This document shows, piece by piece, positions 9,041-21,171 of a stretch of 62,905 nt of DNA. Position 1 is the stretch's first letter; the number at the start of each line of letters is the position of its first letter. The DNA lies in assembly GCA_026706665.1 (NCBI GenBank), contig JAPOYI010000168.1, positions 1 to 62,905 of the forward strand, in the 5' to 3' direction. This DNA comes from Gammaproteobacteria bacterium. GTDB lineage: Bacteria; Pseudomonadota; Gammaproteobacteria; Pseudomonadales; Azotimanducaceae. The notes below the pieces were generated by a model, which saw only the letters and a list, made by a program, of their open reading frames with translations, ran no database searches and had not been told where the DNA came from. The translations under genes were made by a program, and so were the position numbers.

Positions 9041-10167
9041 GGGACCAGTACTTCCTGCCCCGCCGCAGCCGGCTGTTGCCGGAGCCGGGCAATGTAGCGC
9101 GCCCGCCTGTTGGTGCGGTCCCGCACCGCGCCGGTGAGCTGGCCGCAGGCCGCCGCGATCTCGTCACCCCGGGTCGCGCGCAGCGTGGCGGTGTAGCCCG
9201 CGTTCAGGAGATGGGTCTGAAACGCCGTGATCGCACCTGGATCGGGCCGTTCGAACCCTGCGTTCGGGAACGGATTGAACGGAATCAGGTTGATCTTGCA
9301 GCGCAGCGACCGCAGCAGCCTTGCCAGCGCCGCCGCATCGGCGAGGCTGTCGTTCACACCCTTCATGAGCGCATATTCGATGGTCACCGAGCGGCGCTCG
9401 CCGACGCGGGACAGGTACGACCGGCAGGCGTCCATCAACTCCGCGAGCGGGTAACGCCGGTTGAGGGGAACGAGACGGTCGCGCAGCGCATCGCCCGCCG
9501 CATGCAGGCTGACGGCCAGCGCGCATTCCGTGCGCTCTGCAAGCTCAGGGATATTCGGGACCACGCCGGCCGTGCTGATGGTGACGCGGCGCTTGGACAG
9601 GCCGTAGGCGAGGTCGTCCATGAGCAGATTGGCCACCGTGACGCACGCATCGAAGTTGAGCAGCGGCTCGCCCATGCCCATGAAGACGACGTTCGTCAGG
9701 CCGCGCCCGTCGTCCCGCCGTTCGAGTTCCCGCGCCGCGAGCCACGCCTGCCCGGCGATCTCGGCAGGCGTGAGATTGCCGTCGAAGCCCTGCTTGCCGG
9801 TGGCGCAGAACGCGCAGTCGAGCGCGCAGCCCGCCTGGGACGAGATGCACAGGGTGTTGCGTCCCCGGTCGGGAATCAGGACCGTCTCCACGGCGCTGCC
9901 TCCGCCCACCGCCACGGACCACTTGGTGACCCCGTCCCGGGCGTCCTGGCGCTCCTCCACCTCCGGCGGGCGAATCTCCGCCTCGTCGGCGAGGCGACCG
10001 CGCAGGGCTTTCGACAGGTCCGTCATGTCGTCGAACCGCGTCACACCGCGCTTGTGGATCCAGCGGAGCAGTATGCGGGCGCGGTAGGGCTTCTCGCCGA
10101 ACCCGGCGAGATAGCGCTCGAGGCCAGCGCGGTCGAGCCCGAGCAGATTGACGCGGGGTGCGTTCAC
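9037..10167 (-). CDS. rlmN: Dual-specificity 23S rRNA/tRNA adenine-C2 methyltransferase RlmN
   Basis: RlmN is a radical-SAM enzyme that methylates C2 of A2503 in 23S rRNA and A37 of some tRNAs. The 376-residue protein has the cluster motif C-x3-C-x2-C (CALDCAFC), the GMGEPLLN motif and, near the C-terminus, the catalytic cysteine in [10 protein letters not shown]. Length and order match the family. It overlaps ndk (upstream) and rodZ (downstream) by four bases each. In pseudomonads pilF lies between rlmN and rodZ; here it is absent. Confidence 0.96.
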   Translation of the reverse strand: MNAPRVNLLGLDRAGLERYLAGFGEKPYRARILLRWIHKRGVTRFDDMTDLSKALRGRLADEAEIRPPEVEERQDARDGVTKWSVAVGGGSAVETVLIPDRGRNTLCISSQAGCALDCAFCATGKQGFDGNLTPAEIAGQAWLAARELERRDDGRGLTNVVFMGMGEPLLNFDACVTVANLLMDDLAYGLSKRRVTISTAGVVPNIPELAERTECALAVSLHAAGDALRDRLVPLNRRYPLAELMDACRSYLSRVGERRSVTIEYALMKGVNDSLADAAALARLLRSLRCKINLIPFNPFPNAGFERPDPGAITAFQTHLLNAGYTATLRATRGDEIAAACGQLTGAVRDRTNRRARYIARLRQQPAAAGQEVLVP

Positions 10168-10592
10168 GATCGCGGACAGATTTCGGCCTCGTCGAAGAAA
10201 TACGCGATCTCGCGAGCCGCGCTCGTCGGCGAGTCGGAGCCGTGGACGGCGTTGGCGTCCAGGGAGTTGGCGAAGTCGGCGCGAATGGTGCCCGGATCCG
10301 CCTGCTTCGGATCCGTCGCCCCCATCAGGCGGCGGTTTACGGCGATCGCGTCGGTGCCTTCGAGGACCTGGAGAACCACCGGTCCGGAACTCATGTAGCC
10401 AAGCAGCTTCTCGAAAAACGGCTTGCCTTCGTGCTCCGCGTAGAAGCCGGCGGCCTGGTCCGCCGAAAGCCGCGTCATCCTGGAGGCGACGATACGCAAC
10501 CCGGCTCTTTCGAACCGGCCCACGATCTCGCCGATGAGATTGCGGGCCACGGCGTCGGGCTTGAGAATGGAGAGTGTGCGCTCTACTGGCAT
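10164..10592 (-). CDS. ndk: Nucleoside diphosphate kinase
   Basis: Ndk transfers the terminal phosphate between nucleoside triphosphates and diphosphates to balance NTP pools. The 142-residue protein has the phosphohistidine site in [12 protein letters not shown] and the expected N-terminus ([12 protein letters not shown]). Length is that of the family (about 143). It follows iscS by about 60 bases and overlaps rlmN by four bases. In most relatives iscU, iscA, hscB, hscA and fdx separate iscS from ndk; here they do not. Confidence 0.97.
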   Translation of the reverse strand: MPVERTLSILKPDAVARNLIGEIVGRFERAGLRIVASRMTRLSADQAAGFYAEHEGKPFFEKLLGYMSSGPVVLQVLEGTDAIAVNRRLMGATDPKQADPGTIRADFANSLDANAVHGSDSPTSAAREIAYFFDEAEICPRS

Positions 10593-10651
10593 TGGCCTTT
10601 CCTCGATTCGGAATTGAGGGGCGTCGTGTCAGCCGAAGGTGGCCGGTGCAA

Positions 10652-11827
10652 TTATACGCGGGCGGCCCTCAGCTTCTCCACGGTGGTGGCCACCCGGCGC
10701 GCCGCGTAGTCCACTTCGTCGGTGGTGGTGTAGCGGCCCACGGTGAACCGGATCGATGCGTGGGCGAGATCGTCGGGCACGCCAAGCGCCTTCAGGACGT
10801 AGGACGGCTCCACGGTGGCGGACGTGCAGGCGGAGCCGGTGGAGACCGCCAGGTCGTCGAGCGCGGTCAGCAGTGTATCGCCGTCGACGTCGCCGAATGA
10901 CACGTTGAGGTTGCCCGGCAGGCGCTGTTCCTCGTCCCCGTTCAACAGCGTTTTCGGCACCTGCCGCAGGTGCGACCAGAGACGGTCCCGCAACGACCGG
11001 ATGCGGCGGTTTTCGCCGTTGTCCCGGTCGAGTTCTCCGCGGCAGATGACGCAGGCTTCGCCGAGACCGACGATCTGGTGGGTGGCGAGCGTGCCCGAGC
11101 GCATGCCTCGCTCGTGGCCGCCGCCGTGTATCTGCGGCGCCACGGACAGGAACGGCTGGCGCCGCACGAACAGCACCCCGATGCCCTTCGGGCCATAGAT
11201 CTTGTGGCCGGAAACGCTCATCAGGTCGATGTTGTCCCGGCGCACGTCGATGTCGATCTTGCCGACGCTCTGGGCGGCGTCGGTGTGGAACGGTACGCCC
11301 CGCTCGCGGCACACGGCGCCGATGGCGCGAATGTCGTTGACCACGCCGATCTCGTTGTTCGCATGCATGACCGAAACGATGGCGGTGTCCGGGTCTATGG
11401 CGTCGGCAACCGCTTCCGGCTGGATGATGCCGCCGGCATCCGGCTCGATATAGGTGACGTCCAGGCCCAGCGACTCGAGGTGGGCACAGGTGTCGAGCAC
11501 CGCCTTGTGCTCGTAGCTGCTGGTCACCACGCGCTCGCCGCCGGATGCTTCGACAACGCCCTTGATGGCCAGGTTGTCCGACTCGGTGGCGCCCGATGTC
11601 CAGATGATCTCGCGGGGATCGGCGTTGAACAGGGCGGCCACGTGCGTGCGGGCCTCTTCGACCAGTTCTTCCGCCTCCCAGCCGTAGACATGGCTGCGGG
11701 ACGCGGGATTGCCGAAGGCACCGTCGGTGAGAAGGCACCCGCTCATGCGCTCCGCCACGCGCGGGTCTACCGGGGTCGTGGCCGAATAGTCGAGGTAGAC
11801 GGCCTTGGTCGGGATCTTGGTCGACAT
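10652..11827 (-). CDS. iscS: Cysteine desulfurase IscS
   Basis: IscS is a PLP enzyme that removes sulfur from cysteine as a persulfide for Fe-S clusters, thiolated tRNA and cofactors. The 391-residue protein has [12 protein letters not shown], the PLP-lysine motif [12 protein letters not shown] and the active-cysteine loop STGSACTSA, followed by the C-terminal part that contacts partners. It lies about 200 bases downstream of iscR, as in iscRSUA operons. No scaffold gene follows, so the enzyme must deliver to a scaffold encoded elsewhere or serve mainly tRNA thiolation. The 11828-12029 spacer shows no gene. Confidence 0.95.
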   Translation of the reverse strand: MSTKIPTKAVYLDYSATTPVDPRVAERMSGCLLTDGAFGNPASRSHVYGWEAEELVEEARTHVAALFNADPREIIWTSGATESDNLAIKGVVEASGGERVVTSSYEHKAVLDTCAHLESLGLDVTYIEPDAGGIIQPEAVADAIDPDTAIVSVMHANNEIGVVNDIRAIGAVCRERGVPFHTDAAQSVGKIDIDVRRDNIDLMSVSGHKIYGPKGIGVLFVRRQPFLSVAPQIHGGGHERGMRSGTLATHQIVGLGEACVICRGELDRDNGENRRIRSLRDRLWSHLRQVPKTLLNGDEEQRLPGNLNVSFGDVDGDTLLTALDDLAVSTGSACTSATVEPSYVLKALGVPDDLAHASIRFTVGRYTTTDEVDYAARRVATTVEKLRAARV

Positions 11828-12029
11828 AAGAGGATGAATTTTACCCGAATGCCGATGGGATCGGTCCCGGTGCCGGCGGTTCTAGATGTTTGGGAGTGCC
11901 CCACAGCCGTCGCCTCGGCTCTGCCTGTGGCCCGGCCCCGCTCGACTTCCATGGATCAACCGCCCCCGGTCGCTGGCGCTCCCCGGAGGCGATTGTTCCA
12001 TGGGAGAGGCGTGCTTCCGAACGCGCGGA

Positions 12030-12491
12030 TCACAGAATCTGGGCGTTGATCAGGTTCTTCGGGTCCTGGCGGCGGGCAATGCTCCGGATGTCGCGCCGCT
12101 CGACCAGCGACGCGAACGTGATGCGTTTCAGGAACAGGTCGATCTGCTGCGAGAGGTCGGCCCAGAGTTCATGCGTGAGGCATGTCTCACCGTCCTGACA
12201 GTCGCCGGTCCCCCCGCAGCGGGTAGCGTCGACGCCTTCCCCCACGGCGCTGATGATGTCGGAGACGCTGGTCTCATCGAGCGTCCGGGCGAGGCGGTAA
12301 CCACCACCGGGCCCGCGCGCGCCGATCACCAGGCCATTCTGCTTGAGGCGGCGGAACAGTTGCTCGAGGTACGCCTGGGAGATGCCCTGACGTTCGGCGA
12401 CATCCGCAAGGGGCACCGGCCCGTCGCCGGCGTGCAGCGCCAGATCCAGCACCGCCGTGACCGCATAGCGGCCTCTCGTCGTCAACCGCAT
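12030..12491 (-). CDS. iscR: Rrf2-family Fe-S regulator IscR
   Basis: IscR is a winged-helix repressor/activator that senses Fe-S status through a [2Fe-2S] cluster and controls isc and related genes. The 153-residue protein starts [20 protein letters not shown], typical of Rrf2 proteins. It carries the ligands in exact IscR spacing, C-x5-C-x5-C-x2-H ([16 protein letters not shown]). It therefore probably senses clusters even though the local isc operon is reduced to iscS. Its upstream region runs straight into an inverted-repeat element at 12560, so the promoter may partly lie in that element's end (TTGACA on the minus strand at 12565-12570). Confidence 0.93.
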   Translation of the reverse strand: MRLTTRGRYAVTAVLDLALHAGDGPVPLADVAERQGISQAYLEQLFRRLKQNGLVIGARGPGGGYRLARTLDETSVSDIISAVGEGVDATRCGGTGDCQDGETCLTHELWADLSQQIDLFLKRITFASLVERRDIRSIARRQDPKNLINAQIL

Positions 12492-12559
12492 GATCTTCGG
12501 ACTTGCATCACGAAATCTGCGTCCAAGTATGCAGCACGCGCGTATTTCGGTCTAGGCAA

Positions 12560-12986
12560 CGTGTTGTCAACAAATAGAAGTGTCCGGTTCCGCCGGGGTA
12601 ATCGACACGGGCATGGCTCGGGTGTCGGCATCCCCTGATTCGTGGCGACGCGGGTGGCGGGGTTGTCCACGCTTTGTCCACGGCGCCGGGTCCCCGATAT
12701 TGAAGAGGCGCGGTGGGCAAGAGGTGGACAACCCCACGACGACCTCGCCCACGCGGCGACCGGCGGTTCGTCGGCCAGGCGCTCGCCGCCGGGGCCGTAC
12801 CTGGCGAGCTTGCGCGGCCCGTGCCACACCGACAGCGTGCCGACCAGCGCCGGAACGTCCGCGGGCACACCCCCAGCAGACCCGCCCTGCCCATTCACTC
12901 CCGCTCCGGCAATCGAACACGGGCTTCCTTGCAAACCGGACACTTCATCTGTTCCAGAAGCGGACACTTGATTTGTTCTCAACACG
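12560..12986 (-). mobile_element. Remnant or non-autonomous insertion element with inverted ends
   Basis: The outer ends match in inverted orientation: CGTGTTGTCAACAAATAG... (12560-12586) against ...ATTTGTTCTCAACACG (12961-12986), about 23 of 27 positions. An extra internal copy, CGGACACTTCATCTGTTC, sits at 12937-12954. On the minus strand a short frame just inside the right end reads AGLLGVCPRTFRRW, which resembles the N-terminal helix-turn-helix of ISNCY-type transposases (GVSERTFRRW-like). The frame breaks soon after. I infer a deleted or decayed IS. No clear target-site duplication is visible. Confidence 0.55.
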
Positions 12987-13002
12987 GAGACAATGGCGTT
13001 TC

Positions 13003-13470
13003 AAAGGCCAAGGGTGTCCCTGGCCGATGGCTGTCCCCTTTTGGCTGTCCCTTTGCGGCTGGTCCCAGACCGAAACAACTATGGCTGCCCCTTTGGCCCG
13101 TCCAAGACCGAAACTGGCCCGTCCATGGCTGCCCCTTTGGCCGGTCCCTTTGGCCGATGGCTGTCTCAGTCGCTATGGCTGTCCCAACGGGTTGGTCCCA
13201 ACGGGTTGCTATGGCTGTGCCAACGGGTTGGAGTATGGGCGTCCCAGAACTATGGGTGTCCCAAGGGGGTTGAGTATGGGCGTCCCAGAACTATGGGTGT
13301 CCCAAGGGGGTTATGGGTGTCCCAAGGGGGTTATGGGTGTCCCAAGGGGCTTTGGGGATGGGGGGCTTTGGGGATGGGGGGCTTTGGGGATGGGTGTCCC
13401 AGGAAGTATGGGTGTCCCATTGGGGGTGGGGGTGGGGGTGGGCGTCCCGGAGAGGTGGGTCCCGGGCTGT
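13003..13470. repeat. ATGGCTGTCC/ATGGGTGTCCC repeat array (array D)
   Basis: This is the longest array of the word. The left part uses ATGGCTGTCC(C)TTTGG phrases. The right part contains a 41-base unit (GAGTATGGGCGTCCCAGAAC..., about 13232 and 13272) duplicated in tandem, then two copies of TTATGGGTGTCCCAAGGGGG, three copies of GGCTTTGGGGATGGG, and a GGGGGTGGG run. Copies are nearly all on the plus strand. Open frames here read repeat peptides only. Together with the IS remnant it fills the 12492-13597 gap. Confidence 0.85.
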
Positions 13471-13539
13471 GGGGGAGTCGCTAGATTCCTTGAGCGCGAC
13501 TTATGTTTACAGTTGGGTTGCATAGTCAAAAATGTCGAG

Positions 13540-13596
13540 CAAGATCAATATCTTGTAGTCTTGAGCACATGCCTTGTCGGTCTGAGGCGAAGCCTC
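13540..13596 (-). terminator. trmJ: Candidate terminator hairpins after trmJ
   Basis: Read on the minus strand, two bases after the trmJ stop there is a perfect GAGGC-TTC-GCCTC hairpin (13584-13596). A second hairpin, CAAGAT-ATTG-ATCTTG (13540-13555), follows about 30 bases on, with a short T run (ATTTTTG) shortly after. Neither is a textbook GC stem plus U tract, so intrinsic termination is probable rather than certain. Confidence 0.4.
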
Positions 13597-13597
13597 G

Positions 13598-14335
13598 CTA
13601 GTCTTCGGGTTCGGGTTTGGGGTTGTTGGTGGTTTCGATGTGGGTGAGGATGCCGCGGAGCATGCCGACTTCCGTCTGCTCGAGGCCGATGCGGCCGAAC
13701 ATGCGGCGCAGGCGGGGCATCGCCTGCCGGGGGGCGCTGGACTTGAGGAAGTCGATGCGCTCGAGGACCTTCTCGAAGTGGGCGAGGAAACCTTCGACTT
13801 CGTCCAGTGTGGCGAGGCCGGGTTCGTTGGCCGGGGCGGCGGTGGTCTGGGAGCCCGAGCGGGCCTTGAACAGTTCGTAGCAGACGACCTGGACCGACAT
13901 CGCGAGGTTGAGCGAGGGGTATTCCGGGCTGGCGGGGATCGAGAGGTGCAGTTGGCAACGCTGCAGTTCCTCGTTGGTCAGGCCGCTGGTTTCGCGCCCG
14001 AAAAGGATGGCGACGGGCGCGTCCGCGTAGCCCGACGCGAGGCGTTCGGCCACGCTCTGGGGGTCGGCGAGCGGGATGGGGATACGTCTGCTGCGAGTGC
14101 TGGTGCCGACCGCGAGGACGCAGTCGCAGATGGCTTCGTCGAGGCTGTCGACCACCCTGGCTTGAGCCAGGACATCCACCGCGCGGGCCGCGCGCCAGTC
14201 CGCCTGGGGGTCCGGGAATCTTGCCGGGCGCACCAGGCAGAGGGACGTGAGACCCATGGTCTTCATCGCCCGGGCCGCACCGCCGATGTTCCCGGGATGG
14301 CTGGGTTCGACCAGCACGATGCGGACGTCGGCCAT
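13598..14335 (-). CDS. trmJ: tRNA (cytidine/uridine-32-2'-O)-methyltransferase TrmJ
   Basis: TrmJ is a SPOUT-family enzyme that 2'-O-methylates position 32 of tRNAs. The 245-residue protein carries the three SpoU motifs: EPSHPGNIGGAARAMKTMG at the N-terminus, ILFGRETSGLTNEEL in the middle, and PASPEYPSLNLAMSVQVV, which forms the knot. The start chosen (MADVRIVLVEP) fits the family; the frame extends 25 residues upstream without homology. It is divergent from suhB, as in Escherichia coli, with a spacer of about 200 bases that should hold both promoters. Confidence 0.95.
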   Translation of the reverse strand: MADVRIVLVEPSHPGNIGGAARAMKTMGLTSLCLVRPARFPDPQADWRAARAVDVLAQARVVDSLDEAICDCVLAVGTSTRSRRIPIPLADPQSVAERLASGYADAPVAILFGRETSGLTNEELQRCQLHLSIPASPEYPSLNLAMSVQVVCYELFKARSGSQTTAAPANEPGLATLDEVEGFLAHFEKVLERIDFLKSSAPRQAMPRLRRMFGRIGLEQTEVGMLRGILTHIETTNNPKPEPED

Positions 14336-14533
14336 GGGTTCCTGCGATCTCCCGTTGCCCGCGCGGGGGAGTGGTTCCGGCAAGGCGGATCCGCCCCGCT
14401 CCCTGGGCATGCGGGGCGCATCATACAGCCTCCGCCCGCCACGGTGCCCCGTGAGGACGCGGACCCGGGCCGCCGGGGCGGCGGTCGTTGTGGGCTAGAA
14501 TAGGCCGCGTTCCTCCTCGGACGGTCCTGCTCC

Positions 14534-15337
14534 ATGCATCCCATCATCAATATCGCCTCGCGCGCTGCGCGCCGGGCCGGACGCCTGATCGTCCGCGCGA
14601 TGGACCGCATCGGGACGCTCAAGGTCGAGGAAAAGGCGAAGAACGACTTCGTCTCCGAGATCGACCGGGCCGCCGAGGACACGATCATCGACACCATCCT
14701 GCGCGCCTATCCGGACCACGGCATCGTCGGCGAGGAGCGCGGCGCGGCAAACGAGGGCGCCGAGTTCGTGTGGATCATCGACCCGCTCGACGGCACGAGC
14801 AACTTCCTTGCCGGCATCCCGCACTTCTGCGTCTCGATCGGCGTCCGGCGGGGCAACGTGCTCGAGCACGGGCTGATCCTGGATCCCGTGAGAAACGAGG
14901 AGTTCTCCGCGACGCGGGGCGCCGGCGCGCGCATGAACGGCATGCGGCTTCGCGTTTCCGAACGCCCGAAGCTCGAGAACGCGATCGTCGCCACCGGCAT
15001 TCCGTACCGCATGGTCGCAAGCCACCTGGACGCCCACACCGATATGCATCGGGCCCTGCAGCGGTCCTGCCGCTCCATCCGCCGCATGGGCTCGGCGGCC
15101 CTCGATCTCGCCTATGTCGGCGCGGGGCGCACCGACGCGTTCGTGCAGGTGGGACTCAAGCCCTGGGACATGGCCGCGGGCGCCGTGATCGTGCGCGAGG
15201 CCGGCGGCTTTGTCGGCGACGCCGAGGGCGGCGACCGGTTCATGGAGAAGGGCCACCTGGTGGCGGCGACCCCGAATATCTTCAGGGAGGTGCTGAGACT
15301 CGTCCGCAACGCGGCGGGAACGGCGCCTGCCCCTTAG
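14534..15337 (+). CDS. suhB: Inositol-1-monophosphatase family protein SuhB
   Basis: SuhB hydrolyses inositol monophosphate and also acts as a transcription antitermination factor for rRNA operons in Escherichia coli. The 267-residue protein has the metal-binding motifs GEE (about 70), WIIDPLDGTSNFLAGIPHF and the C-terminal WDMAAGAVIVREAGG. Length matches the family. It is divergent from trmJ and converges on secF, with stops overlapping by four bases (15334-15337). Confidence 0.95.
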   Translation: MHPIINIASRAARRAGRLIVRAMDRIGTLKVEEKAKNDFVSEIDRAAEDTIIDTILRAYPDHGIVGEERGAANEGAEFVWIIDPLDGTSNFLAGIPHFCVSIGVRRGNVLEHGLILDPVRNEEFSATRGAGARMNGMRLRVSERPKLENAIVATGIPYRMVASHLDAHTDMHRALQRSCRSIRRMGSAALDLAYVGAGRTDAFVQVGLKPWDMAAGAVIVREAGGFVGDAEGGDRFMEKGHLVAATPNIFREVLRLVRNAAGTAPAP

Positions 15338-16257
15338 GGTACAAGCTTGTCGTCCTGGCCTTCCTTCTCGGGCAGGGTCAGGTCCTCCTTCGATATGCCG
15401 AGCGCGAGCAGCATGCTCGCCGCGACGTATATCGAGGAATACGTACCCACCACCACGCCGATGGTAAGCGCCGTCGCAAACCCGCGTATCTGTTCTCCCG
15501 CAGCCACCAGGAGCGCCACCAGGACCAGCAGGGTCGTCAACGATGTCACCAACGTCCGGCCGAGCATCTCGTTCAGGGACTGGTTGATGATGTCGACGGG
15601 CCTGCCCCGGCGGACGATGCGGAAGTTCTCGCGGATCCGGTCCGAGACGACGATGGTGTCGTTCAGCGAATAGCCGATTACGGCGAGAATCGCCGCGAGT
15701 TCGGCCAGGTTGAATGTCCACCGGAAGACGGCGAACGCGCCGAGGGCCACGATCACGTCGTGGGCCAGGGCAGTCACCGCGCCGATGGCGAACTTGCCCG
15801 TGAATCGGAACATGATGTAGAGCATCACCACCGCCAGCGCCACGAGCATGGCGATGCCGCCCTTCTCCGTCAGTTCCTCGCCGACCGCCGGGCCCACCAC
15901 TTCGGAGCGGCGGAGCGCGACTTCCCCGTAGCTGCTTCTGAGCATCACCAGGATCTCGTCGCCCACCGTGGACTGATCCACGCCGGCTCGTGGCGGGACG
16001 CGGATCAGGATGTCCGTCTCCGAGCCGAAGTTCTGCACCACCGCGTTGACGAAACCCGCACCCTCGAGCTGCTCCCGGACCTCCTGGGGGACCACCGGAG
16101 CGGCGAAGCCCACCTCGACCAGGGCACCGCCGGTGAAGTCGAGACCCCGATTCAACCCAACAGCCACGAGCGCGACGACCGACGCGACCAGCAGGAACCC
16201 GGAAACGCCGGCGGCGATCATCCGCTTGCCCATGAAGTCGAAGTTGGTCTTTCTCAT
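15334..16257 (-). CDS. secF: Protein translocase subunit SecF
   Basis: SecF forms with SecD the proton-driven accessory complex that helps SecYEG export proteins. The 307-residue protein has an N-terminal membrane helix (about 14-35), the periplasmic P4 domain opening with LNRGLDFTGGALVEV, and a bundle of membrane helices including the conserved ALAHDVIVALG and IGYSLNDTIVVSDRIRE segments. It starts 11 bases after secD stops, as the last gene of the queA-tgt-yajC-secD-secF string. Confidence 0.96.
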   Translation of the reverse strand: MRKTNFDFMGKRMIAAGVSGFLLVASVVALVAVGLNRGLDFTGGALVEVGFAAPVVPQEVREQLEGAGFVNAVVQNFGSETDILIRVPPRAGVDQSTVGDEILVMLRSSYGEVALRRSEVVGPAVGEELTEKGGIAMLVALAVVMLYIMFRFTGKFAIGAVTALAHDVIVALGAFAVFRWTFNLAELAAILAVIGYSLNDTIVVSDRIRENFRIVRRGRPVDIINQSLNEMLGRTLVTSLTTLLVLVALLVAAGEQIRGFATALTIGVVVGTYSSIYVAASMLLALGISKEDLTLPEKEGQDDKLVP

Positions 16258-16268
16258 CGCCGCAAGTC

Positions 16269-18158
16269 CTAGATGCGAAGTTTCGTGAGCGTTCGGCCAC
16301 CGTATATCAGGTTGACGAGCGCCCGAGAGCCCATGATCGCGGTGAACATCGACGTCACGATGCCGATGGCCAGCGTGATCGCGAAGCCAGCCACCGGGCC
16401 GCTGCCGATGCTGAGCAGGATCAGCGCCACGAACAGCGTCGTCACGTTGGCGTCGAGAATCGTGAGGAAGGCGCGGTCGTAGCCCGCCTGGATCGCCTGC
16501 TGCGGCGGACTGCGGGCGAGTTCCTCGCGAATGCGGGAGAAGATCAGCACGTTCGCGTCCACCGCCATGCCCACGGTGAGCACGATCCCGGCGATGCCGG
16601 GCAGCGTCAGCGTGGCGCCGAGCAGCGACATCACCGCCACCAGGATCACCAGGTTCAGCGTCAGCGCGAGATCTGCGACCAGCCCGAACACCTTGTAGTA
16701 GAGCGGCATGAAGATGAGTACGAGCAGGAACCCCGCGACGACAGAGTACATGCCGCGCTCGATGTTCTGCTCGCCGAGGGAGGCGCCCACGGTCCGCTCC
16801 TCGACGATGCGCATCGGCGCTGCCAGCGCCCCGGCACGCAACAGCAGGGCGAGGTCCTGCGCTTCCCGCATCGACAGGCCGGTAATGCGGAAGCGGTAGC
16901 CGAGGGCCGCCTGGATCGTGGCCACGCTGATCAGGCGGCGCTCGCCCCGCAGCACCACGGAACCGTCCTCCTGCTTGATCGGTTTCTGCTCGATGAACAC
17001 GATCGCCATCGGATGCCCGATATTGTCGCGCGTCGCATCGTGCATTCGGTCACCGCCGATGCTGTCGAGCGTGATGCTGACCTGTGGCAACTGCGTCTCG
17101 GGGTCGAAGTCCTGCATCGCATTGGTCACGCGATCCCCCGTGACCACGATTTCTTTCTGGATGCGTTCGATGCGGCCTTCGTAGGGCATCTCCTCGACTT
17201 CCGTGGGACGGTCGTCCGGAAACGCCGCCAGATGGATCTCGAGATTGGCGAACTTGTCGAGAATGCGCTTGGCCTCGGACGAGTCCTGCACGCCGGGAAG
17301 GTTGACCTCGATGCGGCTGCGCCCCAGGCGCGTCACCAGCGGCTCCGAGACGCCCAGTTCGTTGACCCGGTTGCGCAGGCTGACGATGTTCTGCGTGATG
17401 GCGTAGTTTTCGATCTCGTCGATGTAGGCGGCGTCGACTTCAATGACCAGGCCCGGCCGGCCGTCGACCACCTGCTCGTCCATCGTGTAGTTGGGCGGAC
17501 CGTAGTCCTCCCGCAACTGCTCGATCGCGTGGTCGCGCATCTCGGCGTCGGTGAATCCGATCCTGATCGCCTGGTCGCGCACCAGTTCCTCCGTGCGGGC
17601 GTACCGGATGCGTGCATCGCGCAGCTCGCTCCTGACGTTGCTCGCCTCGTCGTCGAGGCGTTTGCCGATGGCGCTGTCGATGTCCACCTCCAGCAGGAAG
17701 CGAATGCCGCCGGAGAGATCGAGGCCCTTTGCCATCGGCTTCCCGCCGATGCCCTCGAGCCACGCCGGGGTCGTCGAAGCCAGGTTCAGCGCGATGACGT
17801 AGGCCCGCTCCGTGTTGCTGGGGTTGAGCTGGTCGTCGAGCACGGCCCGGCCCCGCAACTGGTCCTCGTTGGTTTCGACGCGGATCAGGCCGCCCGTGGG
17901 CGTGACCTCGCCCCGGATCACGCCGACGCCAGCGTCCTCGAGCGCGGCGACGCTGGCATCGATCATCGACTGGCTGACGAAGCGCCCGGTACTCTCCGGG
18001 GCGATCTGCAGGGCGTAGTCAGGCGGGTACAGGTTCGGCGACGCGTAGATCATGCCCAGCGCGATGATCGAGACGATGAGCAGGTAGCGCCAGAGGGGAT
18101 AGCGATTCGGTGGACGGCGCGTGGGTCGCCGCCCGCCCAGGAGATCCTCGCCTAACAC
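16269..18158 (-). CDS. secD: Protein translocase subunit SecD
   Basis: SecD is the larger partner of SecF. The 629-residue protein has a first membrane helix (about 24-42, YLLIVSIIALGMIYA), a large periplasmic region beginning GLDLSGGIRFLLEVDID, and a C-terminal set of membrane helices with GMAVDANVLIFSRIREEL, the conserved proton-path aspartate segment. The start is GTG at 18158, preceding a basic cytoplasmic N-terminus (GGRRPTRRPPNRYPLW). Length (about 615 in Escherichia coli) fits. Confidence 0.96.
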   Translation of the reverse strand: MLGEDLLGGRRPTRRPPNRYPLWRYLLIVSIIALGMIYASPNLYPPDYALQIAPESTGRFVSQSMIDASVAALEDAGVGVIRGEVTPTGGLIRVETNEDQLRGRAVLDDQLNPSNTERAYVIALNLASTTPAWLEGIGGKPMAKGLDLSGGIRFLLEVDIDSAIGKRLDDEASNVRSELRDARIRYARTEELVRDQAIRIGFTDAEMRDHAIEQLREDYGPPNYTMDEQVVDGRPGLVIEVDAAYIDEIENYAITQNIVSLRNRVNELGVSEPLVTRLGRSRIEVNLPGVQDSSEAKRILDKFANLEIHLAAFPDDRPTEVEEMPYEGRIERIQKEIVVTGDRVTNAMQDFDPETQLPQVSITLDSIGGDRMHDATRDNIGHPMAIVFIEQKPIKQEDGSVVLRGERRLISVATIQAALGYRFRITGLSMREAQDLALLLRAGALAAPMRIVEERTVGASLGEQNIERGMYSVVAGFLLVLIFMPLYYKVFGLVADLALTLNLVILVAVMSLLGATLTLPGIAGIVLTVGMAVDANVLIFSRIREELARSPPQQAIQAGYDRAFLTILDANVTTLFVALILLSIGSGPVAGFAITLAIGIVTSMFTAIMGSRALVNLIYGGRTLTKLRI

Positions 18159-18210
18159 GTCTCTCTACCGCTTGTCGACGCCGCTCAGGGCCACGACGCG
18201 CGCAAGCCGG

Positions 18211-20653
<2,443 letters not shown>

Positions 20654-20699
20654 TGGCTGTACCGACCAACGGAAATGGCATTGTAGCGCGACGGATGTT

Positions 20700-21060
20700 C
20701 GGGGGTGTGTGTCCCTTTCCACTATGGCTGTCCCTTTCGGAAGGCTATGGCTGTCCCTTTCGGAAGGCTGGATGGCCGGAAGGCTGGATGGCTGTCCCTT
20801 TCGGAAGGTGGCTGTCCCCTTCCGCTATGGGTGTCCCCCTCGACCGTGGGTGTCCCTTTCGACTTTCTAATCGGAGCGGGATGGCTGTCCCATCGATGGG
20901 GGATGGGTGTCCCTTTCCACTGCGGCTGTCCCTTTCGACTATCGGGAAAGGTGGGTGTCCCTTCGGACAGGTGGGTGTCTCTTCGCGAAGGTGATGGGTG
21001 CCCTTCCACTATGGCTGTCCCTTCCCGAACGGTCCCTTCCCGAACGGGATGGCTGTTCCT
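20700..21060. repeat. ATGGCTGTCCCTTTCGG repeat array (array E)
   Basis: Copies of ATGGCTGTCCCTTTCGGAAGG and ATGGGTGTCCCTTTC, all reading on the plus strand, start about 50 bases upstream of the queA start. Within some units the phrase CTTTCGGAAGG forms a small inverted repeat (CCTTTCGGAAGG). Unit spacing is uneven. The array occupies the place where the queA operon leader and promoter are expected. Confidence 0.85.
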
Positions 21061-21171
21061 CGTGACGACCTAGGCGCGGGACGGCGAGGGGGACGGCGGG
21101 GACGAAACCAATGCCCCGAAGATCATGGATGACGCGCTGATACGGCTGACCGGCGCAGCTCCGGGTGTTCG

